DNA of 40,411 nt. Origin: Candidatus Saccharimonadota bacterium (GTDB taxonomy: Bacteria; Patescibacteriota; Saccharimonadia; Saccharimonadales; AQU-01). A program made the translations under genes and the position numbers. Below are positions 30,017 to 38,623 of the stretch, piece by piece; the first letter of the stretch is position 1; every line of letters begins with the position of its first letter. A model generated the notes under the pieces. It was not told the DNA's origin. It ran no database searches and saw only the letters and a list, made by a program, of their open reading frames with translations. The stretch covers positions 1 to 40,411 of the forward strand of contig JAHBAU020000022.1 in assembly GCA_018499905.2 (NCBI GenBank), written 5' to 3'.

Positions 30017-31177
30017 ATGTCTTCTCCTTACGAGTGTGAGCGCCCAACGCTGCGTGATGTTCGCTATCCATCAATTACCCGAATGACCGATGGTTATCCA
30101 GCATATGTTAAAGAAGAATTACCAGAGGGCAGCCAAGAAGCGAGACTTATTAGACAAAATGTCGCCTTACTCCAGGGCGAGATATCACGTGCAGTCGCCG
30201 ATGATGTTGTTGGCCTCAATCTACGAGCAATCAATGCCTACTATGACCAACGAGGCTACAATGTAGAGCCATACCACGTTATTTCTGCTGATGAGCTGCA
30301 AGATGTGAGTGCTCGTTTGCGCCGGTCTTATGTAACCCAACTCGGCGATTCACACGGCCTCTACACACCATACGCCAGAATTTCGCTCATTAAGCGAGAT
30401 CACGAGCGTGAAGAAATGTTTAATCGTAGTGTGACTGAACGTGTAGTTGCGCACGAAATGGCTCATTCCTCATCTGACCATGATCATATTCAGTTCACTG
30501 GAACAACAGCCGATGAGATAATCGAAAATACTCACATGCCCCGAATTGGCAATCGATATATTCCTTACGCTCCAGCGGGGCACCCGGAACGTGCTAAAAA
30601 TATTGAGTATGCGTTTGCCGAAGAGGCATTTGCCGAACTGACGGCTAGCGATTATCTATTTCAAACCTACATTCCAACTTTCGAAGATCCCCAGACTGGC
30701 TTCAAACTCGAGCTAGAGGACCAAGAGCTGTGGCTGCCTGCCCGGCATGTCAATTGCGTACCAGGTGATGAGGGTGCATACAGAACCACTTTCAATACTC
30801 CAGCCATGGCTGCTTACGCTTATGAGATTCTGAACCAAGTCGATCCCGACCATCAAATTCTCAATCTCATGATTCAAGGTCGCAAAGATGTTGTAGCATA
30901 TATAGAAATAGACCAGCGCTTAGACGCCATGGGTGTCGATAATTTAGCACAAGCCATGAAGGATGTAACTTATTCGCCAGGCGGATTTTTGGCTGGATTA
31001 CAGATTGCCGAATTTGTCGCAGCCGAGCACGGCATCACAACCCGACCATCAAGCATGACTCTGCCCTCTGACGTCTATCGGCCAGAAAGCACCGTGTCTC
31101 CTTACGACAGTGGCATGGCAAGCTGCACCGATATCGACCCCATATTCGACGTTTACCCAAGTTCACTTGCCGCATAA
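30017..31177 (+). CDS. Orphan HExxH protein, probable gluzincin-like metallopeptidase
   Basis: A 386-aa protein without signal peptide. VVAHEMAHSSSDHDH carries HEMAH at 146-150, and about 52 residues later FAEEAFAELTA (200-210) supplies candidate third-ligand glutamates, the spacing expected of gluzincins. The N-terminal ~100 aa (VVGLNLRAINAYYDQRG) and the C-terminal ~150 aa are unknown. Divergent from an orphan pair whose promoter is adjacent. Likely an intracellular metallopeptidase or a decayed one. Confidence 0.75.
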   Translation: MSSPYECERPTLRDVRYPSITRMTDGYPAYVKEELPEGSQEARLIRQNVALLQGEISRAVADDVVGLNLRAINAYYDQRGYNVEPYHVISADELQDVSARLRRSYVTQLGDSHGLYTPYARISLIKRDHEREEMFNRSVTERVVAHEMAHSSSDHDHIQFTGTTADEIIENTHMPRIGNRYIPYAPAGHPERAKNIEYAFAEEAFAELTASDYLFQTYIPTFEDPQTGFKLELEDQELWLPARHVNCVPGDEGAYRTTFNTPAMAAYAYEILNQVDPDHQILNLMIQGRKDVVAYIEIDQRLDAMGVDNLAQAMKDVTYSPGGFLAGLQIAEFVAAEHGITTRPSSMTLPSDVYRPESTVSPYDSGMASCTDIDPIFDVYPSSLAA

Positions 31178-31206
31178 TCGTACGTAAATCTCGTCACTGT
31201 TTATGG

Positions 31207-31872
31207 TTATGAACTGCTGGAAACATGAGCGCCAATTTCAGCATTCCACTCATCGATTGGTCGTGCATATAACACTGTGCCGACGCCATGAATTATCTCA
31301 ACTTTTTTATTGAGCTTGGCAGCCAAAAGCATCGATCCAGAACCGTTGGCCGGGGCTTCTGGAATGTTCCAGTCGTTCGCAAACGTTCGAGACCTTACTC
31401 TCCCTTTATCTTCATCTAGCCACGCCCAAACCATTGTGTGCTCCCACTGACTGGTGTCACCAATTTGTATGGCCTCGACGTCAGCCGCACCAGCAAGCTG
31501 TTGCAGATTCCAGGGTGGCATCTTATCTAGTTTGGCCGCCACCCAAACCTTGTCATCCTCAAACGTGACTCGGATATTGCCACCTCGGCTCTTTATCACA
31601 GTCACTGGGTCCTGTTTGATTCCCGCCAAAAAGTGAGCTGCCGCCAGAGCTGGCACCCCAGCAAAGTCAACTTCTCCTTGTGAATGCATGATACTAATAT
31701 CCGCATCAGTCTTACTGTTTATAAACACTGTCTCTGGTGCCTGGAGTTCGACTGCCAATGCCTGTCGTTCGTTGTCAGGGATAGCACGGTTCTCATCAAT
31801 AATAATTGGCACACTGTCGCCAAACTGACCATCATTATTTATACCTACACTGACAATATAAACATCTGCCAT
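31207..31872 (-). CDS. PhzF-like isomerase, short form
   Basis: A 221-aa PhzF/diaminopimelate epimerase-fold protein. The catalytic-Glu motif is APETVFIN (~45-52), and DFAGVPALAAAHFL replaces the usual CGHATLAAAH. The second lobe has RSRTFANDWNIPEAPANGSGSMLLAA, the glycine loop of PhzF. It is shorter than the usual 260-300 aa. TACTAT (31880-31885) ends 7 nt before the ATG. Substrate unknown. Confidence 0.8.
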   Translation of the reverse strand: MADVYIVSVGINNDGQFGDSVPIIIDENRAIPDNERQALAVELQAPETVFINSKTDADISIMHSQGEVDFAGVPALAAAHFLAGIKQDPVTVIKSRGGNIRVTFEDDKVWVAAKLDKMPPWNLQQLAGAADVEAIQIGDTSQWEHTMVWAWLDEDKGRVRSRTFANDWNIPEAPANGSGSMLLAAKLNKKVEIIHGVGTVLYARPIDEWNAEIGAHVSSSS

Positions 31873-31920
31873 GCCCTCAATAGTAGCAGATCAAGCTCGG
31901 TGAATTATTCTGATACAGAA

Positions 31921-32961
31921 CTAGTACTGGGCAATTGCTGCTATTTGAGCTTGCAAGGCGGCCTTCAAATTCTTATCACTGCGCAGGTGACCGGCGTCTT
32001 CGACGATCTGAAGTGTTGATTTATCGGGTCCAATTTGTTCGTGCAGCCATACAGCGTTACTTGGAGGCGTGGACATATCTTCAGCACCATTCAGAATGTG
32101 GACTTTGCCATTGATTTGTCTGATGTTATCGACGTTATCTTCAATATAAATATCGCCCACAAAGCAAAAGGGTTCAGCGCCATAATAATGTAAAGCAATG
32201 GAAGCTTCTTGCAATGGGTTTAGACCAAACAAAGCTGCCATATCAAAAACTTGGACTGGTTCCATATCCTGATTGATACTCGGCTCGTTAATAACGCCGT
32301 ACAAATTCGCTGTCGCTTCGTCAGTTGGATGCATTGGCCGGGCCATCCACAGTTGATGCAGACCATAACGGATGGCAGCCACTTTGGCGCTGTCACCGCC
32401 GGCCTGGATCTGCGCACCAAGCTCCTGTGCCATCTGTTGATAGTTTGTTCTTGCTTCTGGGCTAACCAGATCAAGCAAATTATCAAGCTGCATTGGTGCA
32501 AATGCTTTTATCTCGGGGCTGGTAATCTGATAATCACTATGGTCGGGCACGCCGGTAAAGTTTGCCCAGGTGACCACATTATCAACCATACCCGTCATTT
32601 CAGCGGCAGTCGCCATTGCCCAGAAGGATCCCCATGAACCCCCAGCTAAATTAACGCGATCGTCATCAAAAACCTGCCGAGAAACATGTACGACATCACC
32701 AACTAAATGTCGTGTCGTGTTGGCATGCAAAATATCGTCATTGGCTTGCGTGCTTTCACCCGTTCCTCTTGGATCAAAAAACGCCACCACATGTAGGCTT
32801 GGATCAAATAGTTCGGCATTTGCAGGTGAAAAAGGTTGGCCAGGACCACCAGGTAAATAGACAAAGCGAGTATCGCCTTCTCCGTAGATTTCATAGTGAA
32901 GCGTATGGCCGCCAGATACTTCTAACTCGCCAGCTTCCGCACCAGGAATTTTTGCAATCAT
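31921..32961 (-). CDS. Proline iminopeptidase-like alpha/beta hydrolase
   Basis: A 346-aa S33-family hydrolase. YLPGGPGQPFSP (oxyanion loop), FFDPRGTGES and the nucleophile elbow GGSWGSFWAM (~106-115) are diagnostic of prolyl iminopeptidases; acid in LNGAEDMSTPP and His in EDAGHLRSDKN near the C-terminus. It would release N-terminal proline from peptides. No signal peptide. TATAAT (32970-32975) ends 8 nt before the ATG. Confidence 0.88.
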   Translation of the reverse strand: MIAKIPGAEAGELEVSGGHTLHYEIYGEGDTRFVYLPGGPGQPFSPANAELFDPSLHVVAFFDPRGTGESTQANDDILHANTTRHLVGDVVHVSRQVFDDDRVNLAGGSWGSFWAMATAAEMTGMVDNVVTWANFTGVPDHSDYQITSPEIKAFAPMQLDNLLDLVSPEARTNYQQMAQELGAQIQAGGDSAKVAAIRYGLHQLWMARPMHPTDEATANLYGVINEPSINQDMEPVQVFDMAALFGLNPLQEASIALHYYGAEPFCFVGDIYIEDNVDNIRQINGKVHILNGAEDMSTPPSNAVWLHEQIGPDKSTLQIVEDAGHLRSDKNLKAALQAQIAAIAQY

Positions 32962-33009
32962 AGATGCTAATTATAGCATTTTTTATAAGTATGTGCAACG
33001 TGCTTCTGG

Positions 33010-34413
33010 TTACGAAACGGCCGCTTTCATACCAGGGCTCAGTATGTCATATGGGATAATGCTGGCGCTGCTTGTCAGGTACTTTTTGAGGATGTTGTAC
33101 TCATCCAGGTCAAAGCTTGATTCGTAACGGTCGATAGTTAGATCTTGGTCGGTAAAATCAATTTTGCCCTTGATGACCCAGCGGTCAATCAACAGACCTT
33201 TTGATTCGCTGATTTTTAAGATCACCGGCGTAGTGTATTTCCAGTCTTGTACTTTGGTTTTCTGAAACGCTTGCTCAAAACGAAGGTTATACAGTTCTGG
33301 CGATTCTTTGCCTATACACGCGCCGCTGCACTTGCCTAGCTGATAGCTAAAGCAGGCTTTTGTGGACTTTTCTAAATTCAGCAGTTTTGAACATAATTTC
33401 ATTTCGTCCCGAATAGCCAGCAAATGTTTTTTGACGGCCGCATGTGTGTCAAAGATGCCGTACACATCAAGCACGTCATCAAGTTCTTGCAAGTTGCGCT
33501 CCACGACCGCCACCGTATGGTAGCCACTCGGATCTTTTGTTCGTGTCAGTACCACGCGAGTGTTCTTCTTGCGCAGCATGCGGTTATAGACTGGCAGTTT
33601 TTCTTTGATGAGTTTACTTTCGAGTAACAACGCCTCAATCTCACTGTCGGTTCTGATGACATCCAGCGAGTGCGTGCTCTGTGAAATCCTCATTTCTTTA
33701 TCGAGTTTGGTCGATTGATTAAAGTGCGACAGAATGCGATTTCGCAAGGCAACACTTTTGCCAATATATACTGGTGTGCCAGATTGATCCTTAAAGATAT
33801 AGACGCCTGGCGTATTGGCAATACCTTCCAAATATGACTCATCAAAGTTGGCCGGTAGGCTCTTTAGTTTAAGCTGCCTTTGCAGGGCAGCAATGACGCT
33901 CTCTTCACCTCGTTCACTTGCCATCAGCCGCATAAAATCATGCACCGCCAGTGCGTCGTCATACGCGCGGTGTCGGTTGCTCGTCTGAATATTGTGCCGT
34001 TCAATGATCTTTTGCAGACTGTGGCCTTTAACGCCGGGGTGTAGCGCCCGCGACAATTTGACCGAACATAAAATACGCGGCTTAAAGGAATAACCCAGCA
34101 GTTCCAACTGCCGTTTGATAAACGAAAAATCAAACAGCACGTTGTGCGCCATAAAATAGCAACCCTCATAAAATCGGCTGACATCTGCGGCAATCTCCGC
34201 AAAATACGGCGCGTCTGCTACGGTTGCATTTGAAATGCCGGTAATGGCCGTGATGAATTCGGGGATAGACTGCCCCGGATTTACCAGCGACGTATACTCA
34301 TCAATTATCTTGCCGCCATGCACCTTAATTATGGCAATCTCGGTAATCCCATCCCGGCGGGAACTCCCGCCCGTCGTCTCAATGTCAGTTATGCATATCG
34401 GCAGATCAAGCAT
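33010..34413 (-). CDS. DnaQ-like exonuclease fused to a GIY-YIG nuclease (UvrC/Cho-like)
   Basis: A 467-aa two-nuclease protein. Residues 1-170 are a DEDDh 3'-5' exonuclease (DIETTG at 10-15, MAHNVLFDFSF, and HRAYDDALAVH). Residues ~205-290 are a GIY-YIG domain (PGVYIFKDQSGTPVYIGKSVALRNRI, with Glu in ALLLESKLIK). Then comes a UvrC-type Cys cluster (CFSYQLGKCSGACIG, ~355-370). Such fusions, also known in actinobacteria, probably act in DNA repair on damaged strands. TACAAT (34420-34425) ends 6 nt before the ATG. Confidence 0.92.
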   Translation of the reverse strand: MLDLPICITDIETTGGSSRRDGITEIAIIKVHGGKIIDEYTSLVNPGQSIPEFITAITGISNATVADAPYFAEIAADVSRFYEGCYFMAHNVLFDFSFIKRQLELLGYSFKPRILCSVKLSRALHPGVKGHSLQKIIERHNIQTSNRHRAYDDALAVHDFMRLMASERGEESVIAALQRQLKLKSLPANFDESYLEGIANTPGVYIFKDQSGTPVYIGKSVALRNRILSHFNQSTKLDKEMRISQSTHSLDVIRTDSEIEALLLESKLIKEKLPVYNRMLRKKNTRVVLTRTKDPSGYHTVAVVERNLQELDDVLDVYGIFDTHAAVKKHLLAIRDEMKLCSKLLNLEKSTKACFSYQLGKCSGACIGKESPELYNLRFEQAFQKTKVQDWKYTTPVILKISESKGLLIDRWVIKGKIDFTDQDLTIDRYESSFDLDEYNILKKYLTSSASIIPYDILSPGMKAAVS

Positions 34414-34464
34414 ACCTCTATTGTAGCTCTCGAGGCAGTGACCGACGAATTACTTTCCTTCGAA

Positions 34465-35250
34465 TTAGCCTTCAACAGGGTCGCGAGAGAGGCAGCCGGG
34501 GATGACGACTTTGGATTCGTCATAGATGGTGCTGTCGCCGCGGTATTCTTCCCAGGACTTCTGAAGCGCAGTGATATTCTTAAGCGTGTCGTCTTTGATG
34601 GAATCGTCCAGATAATCAAAGGTACATACGTGCTTAGGTGGATTGCCGGGTGACAAAATACCAATCTCAAGCAGACCAAGTCCGTCGTAGTTGCGGGCGT
34701 CATAATCACTTACTTCGGCAATTACCTGTCCCGCCTTAACCTTGTCGCCCTTTTTGACCTGGGCATTAATAACGTGCTCGGTTTCAAAAATGAGGTCACT
34801 CCCTGGTGCCTGGACGTGCACACTAAAGTCATTGCTGTACAGTTTGGGCACATCGACTACCTCGCCATCTACCAACGACATGACTTTGGTGCCAAGAGGT
34901 ACGATAAAGGTTGGCTGCGGATTTCGCTTGGCCGGACCGGCAGAGTTTGCTGGCACCTCATAGCCATACTCAAAAAAGATCATTTGCATCCCGCCAGCAA
35001 AATTAGCCTTGGTAAACTTAATATCACCAGCCATGTTGGTTGCCGGGTCGTAAGTCCCAAGGTTGATTCCCAGATTTTTTATTTTGGCTTTGGATTCTTG
35101 GGCGACTGCTGCAGCATTGGTTGAGTCAACTTGTTTTGTTTCAGAACTATCTTTACTCAGTACCATATACCCGACGCCACCAACGGCCGCCAGGACAACC
35201 ACGGCCATAATAAGAACCAGATGCGCAAACCCACTATTGTTGTATTTCAT
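34465..35250 (-). CDS. Membrane-anchored M23/LytM-like protein with degenerate active site
   Basis: One N-terminal membrane helix (AHLVLIMAVVVLAAVGGVGYMVL), a Ser/Thr/Ala linker, then a lipoyl/M23-like beta barrel (VPLGTKVMSLVDGEVVDV...HVINAQVKKGDKVKAGQVIAEVSD). The LytM zinc ligands are mostly missing: no HxxxD before VPLG, and LLEIGIL replaces the final HxH. Two cysteines (HVCTF, PGCLS) near the C-terminus may pair. Probably a non-enzymatic wall-binding or regulatory protein. I take the second ATG (35250): TACACT (35257-35262) ends 6 nt before it. Confidence 0.75.
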   Translation of the reverse strand: MKYNNSGFAHLVLIMAVVVLAAVGGVGYMVLSKDSSETKQVDSTNAAAVAQESKAKIKNLGINLGTYDPATNMAGDIKFTKANFAGGMQMIFFEYGYEVPANSAGPAKRNPQPTFIVPLGTKVMSLVDGEVVDVPKLYSNDFSVHVQAPGSDLIFETEHVINAQVKKGDKVKAGQVIAEVSDYDARNYDGLGLLEIGILSPGNPPKHVCTFDYLDDSIKDDTLKNITALQKSWEEYRGDSTIYDESKVVIPGCLSRDPVEG

Positions 35251-35317
35251 ACACATAGTGTACTACTAATGCTTACTTTTGGCGTCAAGAATTAACAATA
35301 TTCTAACGCCAAACTAG

Positions 35318-35512
35318 TCAATCAAGATGCTTCAAGGTTCTGGTTAGGTACCACAGTAATAGCAGGCCGAGTGCGCCGGTTAGTATGTCCAGGACATAGC
35401 CGTCTTGGTTGGCGGTCAGGCGGTCAAGAATATTCCAGGCTGCCCGCCAGAACAGCACCGTCGCAAATGCAATGCCAATATAGTGAATGTTGCCTAAGTC
35501 TTTCTTTTTCAT
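35318..35512 (-). CDS. Small two-helix membrane protein
   Basis: 64 aa with two hydrophobic stretches (YIGIAFATVLFWRAAWNIL and YVLDILTGALGLLLLWYL) and basic ends (MKKK; TRTLKHLD). The LLLLWYL-x-RTLKHLD end is the only distinctive feature. TACTAT (35519-35524) ends 6 nt before the ATG. Unknown function. Confidence 0.7.
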   Translation of the reverse strand: MKKKDLGNIHYIGIAFATVLFWRAAWNILDRLTANQDGYVLDILTGALGLLLLWYLTRTLKHLD

Positions 35513-35550
35513 GCCTACATAGTACCAACTATGATCGTCATCGCGCAGGA

Positions 35551-36195
35551 CTATTTCTTGCGAGTGCCCAGATAGACACCGGCCAAACCGGTTGCCAGGC
35601 CGGCAACGCCAACGTACAGCGCTGTATTTGCAGCACTCTTCGCGTCGTCAGCAGCTTCATCAGCTTCTTGAACAGCCATGTTGGCGGCAGTTTCTGCAAC
35701 CACCTTGGTTACTGAGTACGGGCCGGAATTACCGCCTTCCTCATCGTGGCCACCCTCGCTGGCTTTGTCCCATGACACAACCGTTCCATCAGCATAGGTT
35801 TGATAGGCCTTCCATTGCAGCTCGGTCGCATTCTCGGGAACCTGACCGCTAAAGGTGAACTCGTCTCGGAAGCCCGCTTTGACCTCATTGCCGCTCCAGG
35901 TAATAGAGGTAACCGTGGCGTCTTCGCCGGTGCCTGTTTTCTCAATATCAATTTTCCAGCCAGCCTTTTGTGTTGGCTGGACATACTTCAGGCCTTCAGG
36001 AATTACGAGGTTCACCTTGGTAGTAGAAATGTCTTTTTCGTTTGGTACGCCAATGGTAAATGTCTGAAAGCCGGCTGTCACAACTTCACCCGGTTTCACA
36101 ACCACATGCGCCGAAACCGTGGCGCCCATAAATACAGCCGCCAACCCAATAATCCCGCTAGCCAACGATACTCCTTTACCGAAATGCTTTGTCAT
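35551..36195 (-). CDS. YcnI/DUF1775 family copper-associated protein
   Basis: Secreted or membrane-bound protein of the YcnI family: a signal peptide ending ATVSA, then HVVVKPGEVVTAGFQTFTIGVPNE, so the mature protein starts with the copper-ligand His. The domain continues with GWKIDIEKTG and SITWSGNEVKAGFRDEFTFSGQVP (~50-150), then an acidic linker and a C-terminal membrane helix (ALYVGVAGLATGLAGVYLG) with a basic end. YcnI proteins bind Cu(II) with an N-terminal His, a Glu and a Trp. The start is ATG 36195 with AAGGAG 7 nt upstream. Follows the CopC/YtkA-like gene after 46 nt. Confidence 0.9.
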   Translation of the reverse strand: MTKHFGKGVSLASGIIGLAAVFMGATVSAHVVVKPGEVVTAGFQTFTIGVPNEKDISTTKVNLVIPEGLKYVQPTQKAGWKIDIEKTGTGEDATVTSITWSGNEVKAGFRDEFTFSGQVPENATELQWKAYQTYADGTVVSWDKASEGGHDEEGGNSGPYSVTKVVAETAANMAVQEADEAADDAKSAANTALYVGVAGLATGLAGVYLGTRKK

Positions 36196-36241
36196 ACCTA
36201 TCTCCTTCACTTGCAGTATTAATTGCTTTACTGGCAGTATA

Positions 36242-36772
36242 TCAAACCTTCATTTTGCTCAGCCGAGCAATATCTTTCCGATGATTTAAGGCAACGATAA
36301 TCAGCGCCGCTGCAGAACTCAGCGAGAACACGAGTGCGGCCTGGACCCATGTGTGCGACGGCTGCTCAACAGCCCTACCGATTGTGCCTCGCGACACCCG
36401 CAAGGTATAACTTATGGTGTAGGTGCGATTAGAAACAAAGGACAGCTCCAGGCGGTAGGCACCTTGGCTCGGGAATGTATAGGTTGCAGTAACCGCGCTC
36501 GTGTTTGTTTCCACCGGTACTTCAACCGACTCACTGCTTGCCGTATCGGTCACGACGAGTTTGGCAGAGCTGATGGCATTGCCTCCGGTTTGAATGTCAA
36601 AAAAAAGATTGGCTTCTTGCCCGGCAATCGGATCATCGTCGGGCACAACATGCAGCACAGTCCCAACAGTTCCTGTCGTATCACGGATGAACACATGGGC
36701 TGAAGCCGACTGGTGTTGGAGCAGCAGGCACGCCATGAGCGTTATGATGAATGCGCTTAGCCATTTACTCAT
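36242..36772 (-). CDS. CopC/YtkA-like secreted protein with mature N-terminal His
   Basis: 176 aa: signal peptide MSKWLSAFIITLMACLLL...SASA, then HVFIRD, so cleavage would leave an N-terminal His. A beta-sandwich (~35-140; FFDIQTGG, YTFPSQGAYRLELSFVSN) of YtkA/CopC style follows, then a C-terminal helix (ALVFSLSSAAALIIVALN) with a basic tail. Likely handles copper or another metal outside the membrane. I use ATG 36772, which overlaps the end of the upstream membrane gene by 8 nt. The longer frame to 36898 lies in that gene. Confidence 0.8.
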   Translation of the reverse strand: MSKWLSAFIITLMACLLLQHQSASAHVFIRDTTGTVGTVLHVVPDDDPIAGQEANLFFDIQTGGNAISSAKLVVTDTASSESVEVPVETNTSAVTATYTFPSQGAYRLELSFVSNRTYTISYTLRVSRGTIGRAVEQPSHTWVQAALVFSLSSAAALIIVALNHRKDIARLSKMKV

Positions 36773-37553
36773 GATCTGTATGTATTCCGCTTCCTTGATC
36801 GCCATGATCCACGTGCCGCGAATGATAGTTATTGAAGTAGTACGGCATAAGAAACACTGCGGTAACAGCCATGATCCAGGACGCAAACCACAACACAAAA
36901 GCCTCAGCTGTATTCATATGCAGGTATCGTGCATTCACGAGCTTGATGACCCGGACAAGCTCCAAGCCAAACAGGATAATCAGCGCACCGAACGAGAGTA
37001 ATTGTATTTCTCTATACGCAAGGTGAGTCCCAATCGTCCAGATATGCAGTATGACCATCACGAGGCTGCCATAGACCAAGCGGTGCAGCCATTTCCATTT
37101 TTTATAGGTCATATAGCGAACTACTTTGTCGAATGATGTAGCGGCCATGATAATCAGCACCAGGAGCGCCACTCCTCCCCCGGCCAATGACCACCGAAAC
37201 AGTGATGGTAACAAAGCAAGTTCGCCCACGCCTCCTAGTTGCCCCCACAGCGCTACCGCCGCATGTAACAACGCAAAATACGCAGCCACGACGCCGATTG
37301 CCCGGCGCGCAAAAGCCAAGTGCTGCAGTCGCTGCTTACCGACAACGTAGCCAAGCGGCGAAATAATGAGAGCAACATACCAATACACCAGGCTTAAAAG
37401 GCCAAATACCTGCTGAGCCCGAATATAAAAAAGCTGATCACTAGCAATCTGTTGTCTCAGCACCGCCGTGACTGCCACACTCATAAGAATCGACAGACAC
37501 AGCACATAGAATCGTGAGTTTGCAAGCAAAGACTGCGGTTTTGAATCGGACAT
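36765..37553 (-). CDS. Ferric reductase/YedZ-like transmembrane haem protein with His-rich tail
   Basis: A 262-aa protein with about seven hydrophobic helices in the ferric-reductase-like arrangement. Candidate haem His residues are in FALLHAAVALW and in HRLVYGSLVMVILHIWTIGTH. The C-terminal 20 residues (from YHSRHVDH) contain five His and four acidic residues, a likely metal-binding tail. No flavin/NAD domain, as in MsrQ/YedZ. The next two genes encode secreted proteins with N-terminal His. TATAGT (37562-37567) is 8 nt before the ATG at 37553. Confidence 0.82.
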   Translation of the reverse strand: MSDSKPQSLLANSRFYVLCLSILMSVAVTAVLRQQIASDQLFYIRAQQVFGLLSLVYWYVALIISPLGYVVGKQRLQHLAFARRAIGVVAAYFALLHAAVALWGQLGGVGELALLPSLFRWSLAGGGVALLVLIIMAATSFDKVVRYMTYKKWKWLHRLVYGSLVMVILHIWTIGTHLAYREIQLLSFGALIILFGLELVRVIKLVNARYLHMNTAEAFVLWFASWIMAVTAVFLMPYYFNNYHSRHVDHGDQGSGIHTDHE

Positions 37554-37697
37554 CTGCATCAACTATAGCAAAGACCTGGGTCGCGGCAGATATGTCGCAA
37601 GGTAATCGCAGCTACATGCCAATAGACGACGCCAGGCCACAAGAGGCGATTTAACTTTTTTCCAATTATCGCTGAATAACACAGGATTTATTGCGGG

Positions 37698-38144
37698 CTA
37701 GGACTGCCACAATATACGGTCAATCGGCCCGGCTTTGGCTAATTTTGTAATGTGATCGTACGACTGCTGCAGAATTTCTTCCAGAACCGACTGGTCTATG
37801 TCGTCCAGCTGCTTAATGTAAATGCAGTAGCCGGTAATCGTGTGCTTGCCTAACTTTGAGAGAAGCGTAGCGTAGCGGGTTGTGCCGTCCATCAAATAAA
37901 TCGTAATCTTACCTTTTCTTGGGTAAAAGCCCAAAGTATGCGCCTCGCCTTTGCGCCCGCTGGTATATTCATATTTGTAGACACCGTAGCCAATGGTGCC
38001 TATGCCATACAAAATCGGTTCTTCCCCGCTGATGTGCCGCATCAGTTTCATAATGACCGCGGTGTCATCCTTTAGTTCTGTATCATCTAATGATTCTACG
38101 TACTGCTCAAGACTGATGTCATGTCGTTCGTCTGCTTTGCTCAT
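37698..38144 (-). CDS. DUF1801-like protein
   Basis: A 148-aa protein: VMKLMRHISGEEPILYGIGTIGYGVYKYEYTSGRKGEAHTLGFYPRKGKITIYL is the DUF1801 core, followed by YATLLSKLGKHTITGYCIYIKQLDDID. Function unknown. I use ATG 38144 because TATACT (38151-38156) ends 6 nt before it; the frame upstream is open to 38189. The 37562-37697 gap downstream shows no gene or strong hairpin. Confidence 0.8.
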   Translation of the reverse strand: MSKADERHDISLEQYVESLDDTELKDDTAVIMKLMRHISGEEPILYGIGTIGYGVYKYEYTSGRKGEAHTLGFYPRKGKITIYLMDGTTRYATLLSKLGKHTITGYCIYIKQLDDIDQSVLEEILQQSYDHITKLAKAGPIDRILWQS

Positions 38145-38233
38145 ACGCGTAGTATAGCAACCATAGTGCCAAGAATTATTACACGGCAATTGGTCACATA
38201 GTGAGACGATGGATAAATAACAAGGAGGGCTTC

Positions 38234-38620
38234 ATGTTTACAGCAGTCGCAGCATTTAGTGGATTTTCAGTGGATGATGGGCAGAAAGCTAAAGAGTTCT
38301 ATACAAATACACTCGGCTTACAGCTTGCAGACGAAACAATGGGACTCATGTTTAGCTTGCCTGATGGCGGTTCGGTCTTTATATACGAAAAGGATGATCA
38401 TCAGGCGGCGACTTACACTGTACTAAATTTTGTTGTAGATGATATTGATGCCTCGGTTGATGTGCTAACTCAAAACGGCGTCACTTTTGAACGCTATGAT
38501 GACATGCCCGGTGCGCAGGATGAAAAAGGCATTATTCGTGGTGGTGGCGATAACCCTGGCCCAAGCATTGCTTGGTTCAAAGATCCGGCAGGCAATATTT
38601 TAGCCCTTATTCAGAAGTAG
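38234..38620 (+). CDS. VOC/glyoxalase family protein
   Basis: 128 aa with two beta-alpha-beta-beta-beta modules: FSVDDGQKAKEFYTNTLGLQLADE and VDDIDASVDVLTQNGVTFERYDDM, ending in WFKDPAGNILALIQK, the typical VOC C-terminus with its metal-ligand Glu/Asn region. Could be a dioxygenase, isomerase or binding protein. AAGGAGG lies 7 nt before the ATG at 38234, a strong Shine-Dalgarno, so the GTG upstream is not needed. Confidence 0.88.
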   Translation: MFTAVAAFSGFSVDDGQKAKEFYTNTLGLQLADETMGLMFSLPDGGSVFIYEKDDHQAATYTVLNFVVDDIDASVDVLTQNGVTFERYDDMPGAQDEKGIIRGGGDNPGPSIAWFKDPAGNILALIQK

Positions 38621-38623
38621 CTA

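Noticed and set aside
29937-30074. N-terminal extension of the 156-aa orphan to 30074
   Set aside because: It would contain both divergent promoters and overlap the 386-aa gene; the ATG at 29936 follows a good TTGAAG-N17-TATAAT promoter.
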